Part shown: piece after piece, positions 18,407 to 26,250 of the stretch
How positions within the stretch are numbered: position 1 is the first letter of the stretch
How the letters are laid out: each line of letters opens with the position of its first letter
Origin: Terriglobales bacterium
Lineage (GTDB): Bacteria; Acidobacteriota; Terriglobia; Terriglobales; Acidobacteriaceae
Assembly: GCA_025936825.1 (NCBI GenBank)
Contig: JAICSO010000005.1
Span: forward strand, 124,001-188,000
Length of the DNA stretch: 64,000 nt
Direction of reading: 5' to 3'
Notes under the pieces: model-generated
The model's input: only the letters and a program-made list of their open reading frames with translations
Databases searched by the model: none
Told to the model about the DNA's origin: nothing
Translations under genes and position numbers: made by a program

Positions 18407-18922
18407 CTACGCGACCGTTCGGTGATCTGACGCCGGGGCTACTGGCGGAGGTTGCAGGAATGCCGGACGTTTCTTCTGCAAAAGAAAGTGTATGGCAGCT
18501 AAGAGTTCTTCTCTGGATCCAGCTTTGTCACAGCACGCATCAACCAACTTTAGAGCGCGATCCGAAACCGTTGTGCTTCCCGAAAACAGGATGACAGGAA
18601 CGTTTGGGTAAAGGGCCTTCAACGCAAACGCGACTGCCTCGCCGTTCATGCCGGGCATTTCGTAGTCGGTGACGACGAGATCCACACGCTGACTTGCAGC
18701 AACCCTTAATCCCATTTCGCCTGATGAAGCCGTCAATACTCGATATCCGAGCCGTTCGAACATGGCGCGGTACATCTCCAGCCCGACCTGAAAATCGTCA
18801 ATCCACAGCAACGTCGCTTTCGTCTTCGTAGATGGGCGCGCAGCTCGTACGCGTGGCGCACGCGTCCAGAGCACCGGCTTCACATCCCGGTGGATGATGG
18901 AGATTCTTGCAACTTTCGGCAT
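18407..18922 (-). CDS. Stand-alone response regulator receiver protein
   Basis: 171 residues from ATG 18922; the open frame extends to 19099 but those extra residues lack receiver similarity. After a basic N-terminal tail of ~35 residues the receiver domain shows the acidic pair in LLWIDDFQ (residues 42-43), phospho-acceptor D86 in VVTDYEMPGMNG, and the lysine in CDKAGSREEL (K133). There is no DNA-binding or enzymatic output domain; the tail KKRPAFLQPPPVAP is proline-rich. It probably works as a single-domain relay protein with a distant kinase. Confidence 0.85.
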   Translation of the reverse strand: MPKVARISIIHRDVKPVLWTRAPRVRAARPSTKTKATLLWIDDFQVGLEMYRAMFERLGYRVLTASSGEMGLRVAASQRVDLVVTDYEMPGMNGEAVAFALKALYPNVPVILFSGSTTVSDRALKLVDACCDKAGSREELLAAIHFLLQKKRPAFLQPPPVAPASDHRTVA

Positions 18923-19074
18923 ATTGGCACGGTACCCGTCGGGTCTTGTGCGAAACAATGCGGCGAACGCTGTAAGTTGCCTACGGGCAAACCTGTAGAT
19001 GCTGAGTTTTACTTGAAGAACGATTTTCTGAACGCAAGTCGTTGAATCGATTAGCTCTGCTGGTCTACTCTGGG

Positions 19075-19683
19075 CTAGGATGCTCGCCTTAGAGGCCATT
19101 CCGGACTGGGTTCTTGGCGCATTTTTTCCTCAGCCTGTGAGAGAGTCTGAATCAGTGTCTTCAAATCCTCGGCATGCTCTTCTTCCTTCGCGAGGATTTC
19201 TTCCATCACGCGCCGGCTCGTCGGATCATTGTCGCCCAAGTAGCGAATGATCTCGCTGTACGACTCAATCGCAATTCGCTCCGCGACCAGATCTTCGCGA
19301 ATCATGTCGGAAAGGTTCTTGCCCTCGACATACTCACTGTGGCTGCGCTTCGCCAGAGTCTCAGGATTGAAATCAGGATCGCCGCCGAGTTGCGTTATGC
19401 GTTCCGCAATCATGTCCGCGTGGTCCTGCTCTTCTTTGGCATGTTCGAGAAACTCGTCTGCGACAGCTTGCGCATGTATCCCGGTGGCCGCGTAGTGATG
19501 CCGCTTGTAACGCAGCACGCAGACCAGTTCCGTCGCGAGCGCTTCGTTCAGCACTTTGATCACGGTTTCCCGATTGCCGCGATAGGCTTCTGTGACCGCG
19601 CCGTTCTCGATGTGTTGGCGCGCGCGCTGACGGATGGCTTCGATGTCCGCCGTGAATGAACCCTGCCGTTCAGAAGTGCTCAT
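19075..19683 (-). CDS. Ferritin-like / bacterioferritin family protein
   Basis: 202 residues. A four-helix ferritin-like bundle is visible with the di-iron ligand pattern: E in LATELVCVLRYKRHHY, ExxH in KEEQDHADM, E in LVAERIAIESYSEII, and ExxH in AKEEEHAEDL. The length and motifs are closest to bacterioferritin/Dps-like iron storage proteins, which oxidise Fe(II) and limit oxidative damage. A charged N-terminal extension of ~35 residues precedes the first helix. No bacterioferritin-associated ferredoxin is adjacent. It lies next to a stress-type DUF3309 peptide gene on the same strand. Confidence 0.85.
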   Translation of the reverse strand: MSTSERQGSFTADIEAIRQRARQHIENGAVTEAYRGNRETVIKVLNEALATELVCVLRYKRHHYAATGIHAQAVADEFLEHAKEEQDHADMIAERITQLGGDPDFNPETLAKRSHSEYVEGKNLSDMIREDLVAERIAIESYSEIIRYLGDNDPTSRRVMEEILAKEEEHAEDLKTLIQTLSQAEEKMRQEPSPEWPLRRAS

Positions 19684-19780
19684 GAGTCCCCCTCAAAGTA
19701 ATAGATGGTCGTTTGATGTTTCTTGTGCACGAAACGAACGCTGCGGTGGAAGAACAACAACCAGGTGCAGTGGAAAAAAC

Positions 19781-19933
19781 TCACAATCTACCCATGAGCA
19801 GAAGGATGATCAGGATCAGCACAATCAATCCCAGTCCTCCGCTAGGGTAGTAGCCCCAGCCCGTGCTATAGGGCCATGTGGGAAGGGCACCGATCAAAAG
19901 CAATACCACAACGATCAGGAGGATCAGTCCCAT
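19781..19933 (-). CDS. DUF3309-type small membrane protein, 50 aa
   Basis: The 50-residue product has two hydrophobic helices, MGLILLIVVVLLLIGALP and GLGLIVLILIILLLMGRL, joined by a turn WPYSTGWGYYPSGG. This layout is diagnostic of DUF3309, a family of tiny membrane proteins often found near stress genes. The start ATG at 19933 has GAGGAGAGG about ten bases upstream. The function is unknown. Confidence 0.87.
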   Translation of the reverse strand: MGLILLIVVVLLLIGALPTWPYSTGWGYYPSGGLGLIVLILIILLLMGRL

Positions 19934-20085
19934 GCGTTACCTCTCCTCGAACAGGATGTGCGCTGGCATTGCCACGCACGCGAGCGTCTGCCGCTCACCA
20001 ACTCACGTTAGTGGATACCTGCTGCTCCCGTTAATCGGGTGAACTCTGTAACCAAAGGTGAATCATTCGGTAGCGGAGGGGGACA

Positions 20086-20155
20086 GGTTTCGGTTTCAAA
20101 GTTTCGAAGTTTCGAGTGTTCTTGCTTGAAACTGGAAACTTGAAACTCGAAACTG
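20086..20155. repeat. Imperfect inverted repeat built of AGTTTC / GAAACT hexamers
   Basis: The left arm repeats GTTTC units (four of them) and the right arm repeats GAAACT units (four), separated by TGTTCTTGC. The two arms are roughly reverse complements, so the transcript could fold into a long hairpin just after the stop of the minus-strand metallophosphoesterase gene. Confidence 0.6.
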
Positions 20156-20165
20156 CTTTCGCGAG

Positions 20166-20873
20166 CTACACATCAAACACCCTGTACACCGCGCTCGGAT
20201 TCCGCCGTTGCAGCAACGTAATCGCGACGTTGTGCACGGGCACTCCGCCGGGAGTCTTTCCATCGCAGCATCCGTTGTGTGCATGGCCGTGGACCACAAG
20301 ATCGGCGCCGTGGCGATCCACGACTTCCGCCAGGCGCGACGTGCCCAGAAATGGAAAAATCTCCTGCGCTTCGCCTTGAATGGTCGCCGCAATCGGAGAG
20401 TAGTGAAGGACGATGACGCGTTTCTGCGTGCGCAATTGCGACATAGCGCGCTCCAGTTTCAAAGCCTCGTCAATGCTGGCGCGGACGAACGTCTTGATTT
20501 CAGGTTCGCCGAAGGCAGTGAGCACGCCTCGGCCGAAGCCGCCGACGAATCCTTTCGTCCCTGCAAAACCCACCCCATCGCGTTCATATGCGCTGCCGTC
20601 CAGAACTTTGATACCTTCCTGCGTCATCATCCGCATGAGTTCGTTCTGGCGGTCGCTCTCGAAATCATGGTTCCCAAGCACCGCGATGACGGGCAGCCTT
20701 AGCCGCACCAGCACATTCAGCAGTGGCTCCATCTCATCCGGCCGACCAAAGTTGGTGAGATCCCCCGCCAGCACGAACACGTCGGCTTCGTCCCGCACCC
20801 TGTTCAGTTGATCGTGAAGGGCACTGAATCGCGCGGGCGTGAAGTGCAGGTCAGCAGTTGCCGCGACTCTCAT
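20166..20873 (-). CDS. Metallophosphoesterase (calcineurin-like)
   Basis: 235 residues. All five calcineurin-like phosphoesterase motifs are present in order: DLH (TADLHFTP), GDxxN (LAGDLTNFGR), GNHD (VLGNHDFES), a lone histidine (VLHYSPI) and GHxH (VVHGHAHNG). These bind a two-metal centre. The substrate is not predictable; relatives hydrolyse nucleotides, lipids or proteins. No signal peptide is seen, so it is probably cytosolic. Confidence 0.9.
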   Translation of the reverse strand: MRVAATADLHFTPARFSALHDQLNRVRDEADVFVLAGDLTNFGRPDEMEPLLNVLVRLRLPVIAVLGNHDFESDRQNELMRMMTQEGIKVLDGSAYERDGVGFAGTKGFVGGFGRGVLTAFGEPEIKTFVRASIDEALKLERAMSQLRTQKRVIVLHYSPIAATIQGEAQEIFPFLGTSRLAEVVDRHGADLVVHGHAHNGCCDGKTPGGVPVHNVAITLLQRRNPSAVYRVFDV

Positions 20874-20899
20874 CGTGAATACCTATCTGAGGTCTGAAT

Positions 20900-20950
20900 C
20901 CCTCTGTGGCGTTCCTTTGTGCAACCCTGTGTCCTCTGTGGCGGCTTTTC
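20900..20950. repeat. Dispersed CCTCTGTGGCG repeat, copy 1
   Basis: The block CCTCTGTGGCGTTCC, then TTTGTG, AACCCTGT and CCTCTGTGGCGG, recurs almost unchanged at 37261-37315. Both copies sit in short gaps between two minus-strand genes. Confidence 0.6.
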
Positions 20951-20979
20951 GAACGCGTCAGCACCAACCAAAGTCGGCT

Positions 20980-21795
20980 CTAAGCTGCCGAGCGGCGCTT
21001 CTGCAGGGCTCGCTCCCTGTACTCACGCTCAATATCTGGTAATCCCCAATCCTTCATGTCGATCGAGAACATATTGTCGTCCACCAGACTTCCGCGAAAC
21101 TGCACATCGGGATTGGGATGCTGAATTTCATGCATATAGCGTGATAGAAGGTCCTGCCACAGAGCGGGAGGTACATAATGCGTCTGAGCGGGATAAACGT
21201 AACGGAACAGGATCAATGCCCAGAGCACCATCTCCCAATGCTCGCCGGCCAAATCCAGCACACGACTCCAATCCAGATGGCCCCGAGTTCTATAAATAAT
21301 GTGTGCTATGTCAGCCCCATCGAACCGTTCCCGCCGAACCACGAACAACTTCGACGCAAGAAGGTCCTCGACGGAGATGATTCGCGACGGAACTCCCGCG
21401 ACCACGGCGGGGAGCGTTCGTCGCATCCACGTGTCGTCCACGAGGATGACGGCATTGCTCATCCCGGAGATCAGGTCCACGAAGTAGTCTCCACGGTGCG
21501 CCTTCGAAAGCCACACGGGATCAGGAGTCTCGCAGCGGAAGCCGAGTTGCCCCAGATAATCCAGCGCCGCCGGTATGTCCTCGCCCTTCATAAACAGGTC
21601 AAGGTCTTTCGTGATCCGCGATATCCCCGTGTACTTCTGTAACGCGAACGCTCCCGCGACTGCGTAGGGAAGGCCATGCTCATTCATCGCCTGAAGCACT
21701 TCGTGATACAGGCTGGCCGCCTCGGGCGGAAGCGGCACCTCGATCGCGCTCGTGACCGACGAACTCTCTGGCGTCTTGGAGGCTTCTCCGGCCAT
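20980..21795 (-). CDS. Nucleotidyltransferase-fold protein (AbiEii-like / DUF1814-like)
   Basis: 271 residues from ATG 21795; the open frame reaches 21951 but the added residues are low-complexity. The nucleotidyltransferase core motif is clear: VAGAFALQKYTGISRITKDL, then DLFM, which matches the G-G/S...R-x-T-x-D-x-D pattern. Later regions (VEDLLASKLFVVRRERFDGADIAHII) resemble the helical part found in AbiEii and related proteins. AbiEii toxins act with an AbiEi antitoxin, but no such gene lies next to it. Instead it is divergent from the first gene of a glycan cluster, with 184 bases between starts, so a housekeeping or sugar-related role is also possible. Confidence 0.72.
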   Translation of the reverse strand: MAGEASKTPESSSVTSAIEVPLPPEAASLYHEVLQAMNEHGLPYAVAGAFALQKYTGISRITKDLDLFMKGEDIPAALDYLGQLGFRCETPDPVWLSKAHRGDYFVDLISGMSNAVILVDDTWMRRTLPAVVAGVPSRIISVEDLLASKLFVVRRERFDGADIAHIIYRTRGHLDWSRVLDLAGEHWEMVLWALILFRYVYPAQTHYVPPALWQDLLSRYMHEIQHPNPDVQFRGSLVDDNMFSIDMKDWGLPDIEREYRERALQKRRSAA

Positions 21796-21979
21796 GAGCG
21801 GCTTGGATGTGCGTTTCGTTCCAACCGGTTGCAGAGAGTTCTCACGCCCGGAGGTTTGTTCGGCAACGTACCGCGGTTTGCCTGCTCCGCGTCCTCTACC
21901 CGCGCATCCCGGCGGCGCCTGCAAACACAACGCAACTCTGGATTTGCGCATCTTTCAAGCGCACTTCAAATGACCCGTC

Positions 21980-22771
21980 ATGGCTTCACTTCCTGAATCT
22001 CTACATGAGACAGTTCCAGCCGGTTCGCACGAGTTAGCTGGCCGCATTTCCGAACTTGGCGAGTGGTTTCATAATCTGAATCTGCACGGAGTGCCGACGG
22101 CGCCGCACCATTTCCTCGGCGATTTTCCCAATATCAAGTGGCGCCAGATCGCGCATGCCATCCCCGAGGACCTCACCGGAGCCACAGTTCTCGATGTGGG
22201 CTGCAACGGTGGCTTCTATTCAATAGAAATGAAGAAACGCGGAGCCAAGCGCGTACTCGGCATCGACGTGGATGATCGCTATCTGAAACAGGCCCGCTTC
22301 GCCACAGAGACTCTGGGGTTTGAGATCGAGCTGCAGAAGTGCTCAGTCTACGAAACCGATTGCATCCCCGGCCAGTTCGACTACGTCTTCTTTATGGGCG
22401 TGTTTTATCACCTGCGCTACCCGCTGTTCGCCTTAGACAACCTATTAAAGAAGGTGGGGGACACGCTTGTGTTCCAGACCATGGTCCGCGGCTCGGGCGA
22501 AGTGCAGGACTGGGAGGACGATTATCCATTCTGGAATACCCAGATTTTCGAGCAGCGCAATTTTCCGGCGATGTACTTCATCGAGAAGAGCTACTCGCAC
22601 GATCCCACCAACTGGTGGATACCCAACCGCGCCGCGGTCGAATCGATGCTCAGGAGTTCCGGCCTTGAGATCGCGGATCACCCCGAGCCCGAGACCTGGA
22701 TTTGCCGCCCCACGAACGTGAAGCACGAAGGACGTTTCGTCGTCGAGCGCGAACTCGACGGCACACTCTAG
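21980..22771 (+). CDS. SAM-dependent methyltransferase, first gene of the glycan cluster
   Basis: 263 residues. Class I motif I is TVLDVGCNGGFYSIEMKKRG, followed by the acidic end of strand 2 (VLGIDVDDRYLKQA) and FDYVFFMGVFYHLRYPLFAL. The long region before the domain (LNLHGVPTAPHHFLGDFPNIKW) and the tail WWIPNRAAVESMLRSSG resemble tRNA-wobble CmoB-like methyltransferases, and I recall a TIGRFAM for such proteins in rhizobial glycan loci (Rta_06860 family; recollection, not checked). The cluster context argues for methylation of a sugar or glycan precursor. The next gene starts 38 bases after the stop. Confidence 0.82.
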   Translation: MASLPESLHETVPAGSHELAGRISELGEWFHNLNLHGVPTAPHHFLGDFPNIKWRQIAHAIPEDLTGATVLDVGCNGGFYSIEMKKRGAKRVLGIDVDDRYLKQARFATETLGFEIELQKCSVYETDCIPGQFDYVFFMGVFYHLRYPLFALDNLLKKVGDTLVFQTMVRGSGEVQDWEDDYPFWNTQIFEQRNFPAMYFIEKSYSHDPTNWWIPNRAAVESMLRSSGLEIADHPEPETWICRPTNVKHEGRFVVERELDGTL

Positions 22772-22809
22772 CAGCATGCACACGACACACAATTCGGGAG
22801 ACGCACGGA

Positions 22810-23754
22810 ATGATTGAAGCGGTGATGCTGTGGAATGAGCCCAATAACCTTTCTCATTGGGATTTCAAAGTCGACCCCGACTGGAAGATGTTCGCGGCCA
22901 TGGTGAACGCTGCTGCGAAGGAAGTTCGCCGCGTGAATCCGGATTTAGCAATTGTGCTGGGCGGGCTCTCACCCATCGATCCCAGGTTCGTAGAACTCCT
23001 CGGAAGCTATGGCGTTCTCGACCTCATTGATGTTGTCGCGATCCACGGCTTTCCGCTGGATTGGAACCACTGGAGCATTCACGACTGGCCGCAGAAGGTC
23101 GATGAAATCCGCGCCGTAACGAAAAAGCCTGTGTGGGTTTCCGAAGTGGGCGTCTCATCTTTCGGAGCCGAAGAAGTGCAAGTCTTCGGACTGCAGCGCA
23201 CTGCCGAGCTGCTGATGCCGATTGTCGATCGCGTGCACTGGTACAGCCTCTATGACCTTCCGGCGACTTGGACCGCGACCACGCGTCATAAGGAAGCGGA
23301 GGGGAGCGCCTACTATCGTCATTACTACATGGGCCTGCTTCGTGAAGACGGCACTCCGAAACTTGCATTGAAGCATTTTCCTCCTGGCCTGGGTATGTGC
23401 CAGTGGTTTCACTTCGAAGATCACCGTCTTGATTCGTCGGTGGAGTGGTTGCGTAAACTCGGGGTGAATTACCTGCGCACAGGATTAAGCTGGGCCGATT
23501 CGTTTCGCCCCAATGCAGAAGCCTGGTTCGATCGGCAGATGCAAGCGCTCGACGAATTCACAACCACACTCACTCTTTGTTTCACGCCGGAACACCTGGG
23601 CATGGTTCCGCACTACACCAGTCCGCCAAAAAATCCCACAGATTTCGCGGACTTCGCCCGATACATCGTGTCGCGATACGCACCGCAACAACTCACTTCG
23701 GCGGAGCCGACGGTAGCAGCACAAGCGCCAGAAAGCGTCATTCGCGCAGCGTAG
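22810..23754 (+). CDS. GH-A clan glycosidase-like protein with apparently permuted barrel
   Basis: 314 residues from ATG 22810; the open frame begins at 22702 but those 36 residues are arginine-rich and overlap the upstream gene. The protein opens with the acid/base motif LWNEPNNLSHWD (E10), has the nucleophile candidate at VWVSEVGVSSFG (E112) and a further strand at VHWYSLYDL. Only after that comes a segment (about 196-292) that reads like strands 1-3 of the same barrel: LRKLGVNYLRTGLSW, TLTLCFTPEHLG, and a helix DFARYIVSRYAP. The normal order would be the reverse. It has no signal peptide, so a cytosolic role in glycan assembly or editing is likely. Confidence 0.75.
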   Translation: MIEAVMLWNEPNNLSHWDFKVDPDWKMFAAMVNAAAKEVRRVNPDLAIVLGGLSPIDPRFVELLGSYGVLDLIDVVAIHGFPLDWNHWSIHDWPQKVDEIRAVTKKPVWVSEVGVSSFGAEEVQVFGLQRTAELLMPIVDRVHWYSLYDLPATWTATTRHKEAEGSAYYRHYYMGLLREDGTPKLALKHFPPGLGMCQWFHFEDHRLDSSVEWLRKLGVNYLRTGLSWADSFRPNAEAWFDRQMQALDEFTTTLTLCFTPEHLGMVPHYTSPPKNPTDFADFARYIVSRYAPQQLTSAEPTVAAQAPESVIRAA

Positions 23755-23983
23755 TCGATTGCTGCGCGACAGCCACAACGGCGCGCCTTTCTCGCGCATG
23801 CACGCCAGCTTTCGAATCAGGGTTGGAAGTTCGCTTCAGAAGACATCTCACCCCAAGTGACATACATCCAAAGTTCGCTGGGAATGTTCCTGTGATGCCG
23901 CGTTTGTGGTGCAACTCGCAAGCACGATGCAAACAGAAACTTGCTGACCAAAGTTAATGATCCTCATTAGGAGCGAGCGTTAA

Positions 23984-25102
23984 GTGATGGCGAAACGGGT
24001 TCTTATTACAGGCGGCGCGGGTTTCGTCGGTTCCCATACTGCGGATGCACTGCTGAAAGCTGGACACGAAGTCCGCATCTTCGACAATCTCACCCCGCAG
24101 GTTCATCACGGTAAGGAACCTTACATCCCGGATGGGGCCGAGTTCGTCTTCGGAGATGTACGCGATCCCTCGAAGCTCAGCTCCGTCGTCAGAGACGCCG
24201 ATGTGATCTATCACTTCGCTGCCGCCGTCGGCGTGGGTCAGTCGATGTACCAGATTTCGGAATACACCTCGACCAACAACCTTGGCACTGCGAACCTGCT
24301 GCAAGCGATCCTCGACACGCGCGCGACTCCCGAAAAAATTGTGGTCGCGTCATCTATGTCGATCTACGGAGAAGGGAAGTATCTCTGCCGTGAGTGCGGC
24401 GAAATGGCTCCCCAGCCGCGCCCGCTGGAGCAGCTCAAGTCCAAGAACTGGGAGACGCTCTGCCCCACGTGCGGCGAGAGCCTCATGCCGGTTCCCACGC
24501 GTGAGGACAAGCCTCTGCAGTGCACCTCGATCTATGCGCTCTCCAAAAAAGATCAGGAAGAAATGACCCTGCTTTTCGGGCGCACCTACCAGATTCCAGT
24601 CGTCGCGCTCCGCTACTTCAACATCTACGGCACGCGACAGTCTCTCTCGAATCCGTACACCGGCGTATGCGCCATTTTTGCCTCACGCCTGATGAACCGC
24701 AAGGCACCGGTCATCTTTGAAGACGGGCAGCAGATGCGCGATTTCGTCAGCGTGCATGACATTGTGCAGGCGAACCTGCTCGCGATGGAGAACTCCGGCG
24801 CGAACGGCCAGGCTTTGAACATCGGCTCTGGCGACCCAGTTACCATCCGCGAAGTCGCGACAGCGTTGTCGCAGGCGCTCGGCGTTCAAGTTCCAGCGGA
24901 GATCACTGGGAAGTATCGCGCAGGGGATGTGCGGCACTGCTTCGCCGATATCACGTCAGCGTCGGGACTTCTCGGCTATCGCCCGCGCACGAATCTGAAG
25001 CAAGGCGTGGAAGAACTGGTTGCATGGCTCGAATCCCAACAGGCAAAGGATTCGGTTGATCAAGCCATGCAGCAACTCAGCGTTCACGGGCTGGTTGCAT
25101 GA
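23984..25102 (+). CDS. NAD-dependent epimerase/dehydratase (extended SDR) with zinc-ribbon insert
   Basis: 372 residues. GGAGFVGS at residues 10-17 is the Rossmann nucleotide loop and YALSK at 184-188 the catalytic YxxxK. It acts on NDP-sugars like UDP-glucose 4-epimerase relatives. Between the SSMSIYG strand and the active-site tyrosine lies an insert with two CxxC pairs (C135/C138 and C160/C163) that probably holds a zinc ion; such inserts are unusual in this family. Start: GTG 23984 or ATG 23987, both served by TAGGAG at about 23968. The stop overlaps the next gene by ATGA. Confidence 0.9.
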   Translation: MMAKRVLITGGAGFVGSHTADALLKAGHEVRIFDNLTPQVHHGKEPYIPDGAEFVFGDVRDPSKLSSVVRDADVIYHFAAAVGVGQSMYQISEYTSTNNLGTANLLQAILDTRATPEKIVVASSMSIYGEGKYLCRECGEMAPQPRPLEQLKSKNWETLCPTCGESLMPVPTREDKPLQCTSIYALSKKDQEEMTLLFGRTYQIPVVALRYFNIYGTRQSLSNPYTGVCAIFASRLMNRKAPVIFEDGQQMRDFVSVHDIVQANLLAMENSGANGQALNIGSGDPVTIREVATALSQALGVQVPAEITGKYRAGDVRHCFADITSASGLLGYRPRTNLKQGVEELVAWLESQQAKDSVDQAMQQLSVHGLVA

Positions 25103-26250
25103 TGCCTGAATCCAATGTGCCCAGGGCGGGCGCAGTTCGAGGTGTAGAAGTGAAGAAAGTGCTATCGTTCCGTTCGGTTGTGATTTTTGGTGGTGCGGGC
25201 TTCGTCGGCTCTAATTGGGCTTCCTACCTCCTGAAGAACACGGATGCGCGCGTTCACATCTTCGACAATCTCTCCCGGATTGGCGTTGAGAATAACTTGG
25301 AGTGTCTTCGGCGTGAGGTGACCAATTCAGACCGCCTCAAGGTTACAGTAGGCGACGTCAGAGATGCCGCCGCAGTTCAAAAGGCAGTGCAGGGTGCAAG
25401 TGAGATCTACAATTTTGCAGCTCAGGTTGCGGTCACTTCTTCGGTGGCGGACCCGCGCCACGACTTTGAAGTAAACGCCTTTGGAACTCTCAATATCCTC
25501 GAGGCTGCCCGTAAGAGTGGGAGACAGCCGTTCATTCTGTTCACGTCAACCAACAAGGTTTACGGAAACCTTGCCAACAAAAAACTGGTCCAAACTGCAC
25601 GTCGCTATTGTGCTCTTGACGAAAAGGGTGTGAACGAATCTCAGCCGCTGGACCTCTATTCTCCTTACGGCTGTTCAAAAGGAACTGCGGACCAGTACGT
25701 TCACGACTACAGCCGCATGTTCGCGCTGCCAACAGTAGTGTTCCGCATGTCGTGCATCGCCGGGCCGCGGCAGTTTGGAAATGAAGATCAGGGATGGGTT
25801 GCGCACTTCCTCTATTCCGCGCTGGAAGATCGTCCCGTCACAATTTACGGTGATGGCCGCCAGGTTCGCGACATTTTGTGCGTGCACGATCTGGTGAATG
25901 CCTTTGACAAGGTGCGCACCAACATCGATAAGACCGCCGGCCAGATTTACAACGTCGGCGGTGGGATGAGTAATTCGGTTTCGCTCGTCGAAGTCATCGA
26001 TGAGATCGAAAACCTCACCGGCAAGCGTATTCGCTTCACCACCCAAAGGCCGCGTCCCGGCGATCAGCTGTTCTACGTCACCGATTACGACAAGTTGAGG
26101 AAGCACACGGGATGGAAGCCGCAGCGCAACGTGCGCCAGACAATTCAGGCAATCTACGCCTGGTGGAAAGAGCACAAGCAGGAGGAGCGTGTACCCGCAT
26201 CGTCCCTGTCCTCGCCCATGCTGGCCGGAATGCCGGAGGCAGCCTCATGA
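25099..26250 (+). CDS. NAD-dependent epimerase/dehydratase, CDP-paratose 2-epimerase-like
   Basis: 383 residues. GGAGFVGSNWASYL is the nucleotide loop, TSTNKVYG is the serine/threonine strand, and YSPYGCSKGTADQYVHDY carries the catalytic Y and K. The latter motif, FNEDQGW-like sequence FGNEDQGWVAHF and IYGDGRQVRDILCVHDL are close to CDP-paratose/tyvelose 2-epimerases. It probably modifies a nucleotide sugar for the glycan made by this cluster. The ATG overlaps the stop of the previous epimerase and its own stop overlaps the radical SAM gene, so translation is coupled. Confidence 0.88.
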   Translation: MMPESNVPRAGAVRGVEVKKVLSFRSVVIFGGAGFVGSNWASYLLKNTDARVHIFDNLSRIGVENNLECLRREVTNSDRLKVTVGDVRDAAAVQKAVQGASEIYNFAAQVAVTSSVADPRHDFEVNAFGTLNILEAARKSGRQPFILFTSTNKVYGNLANKKLVQTARRYCALDEKGVNESQPLDLYSPYGCSKGTADQYVHDYSRMFALPTVVFRMSCIAGPRQFGNEDQGWVAHFLYSALEDRPVTIYGDGRQVRDILCVHDLVNAFDKVRTNIDKTAGQIYNVGGGMSNSVSLVEVIDEIENLTGKRIRFTTQRPRPGDQLFYVTDYDKLRKHTGWKPQRNVRQTIQAIYAWWKEHKQEERVPASSLSSPMLAGMPEAAS

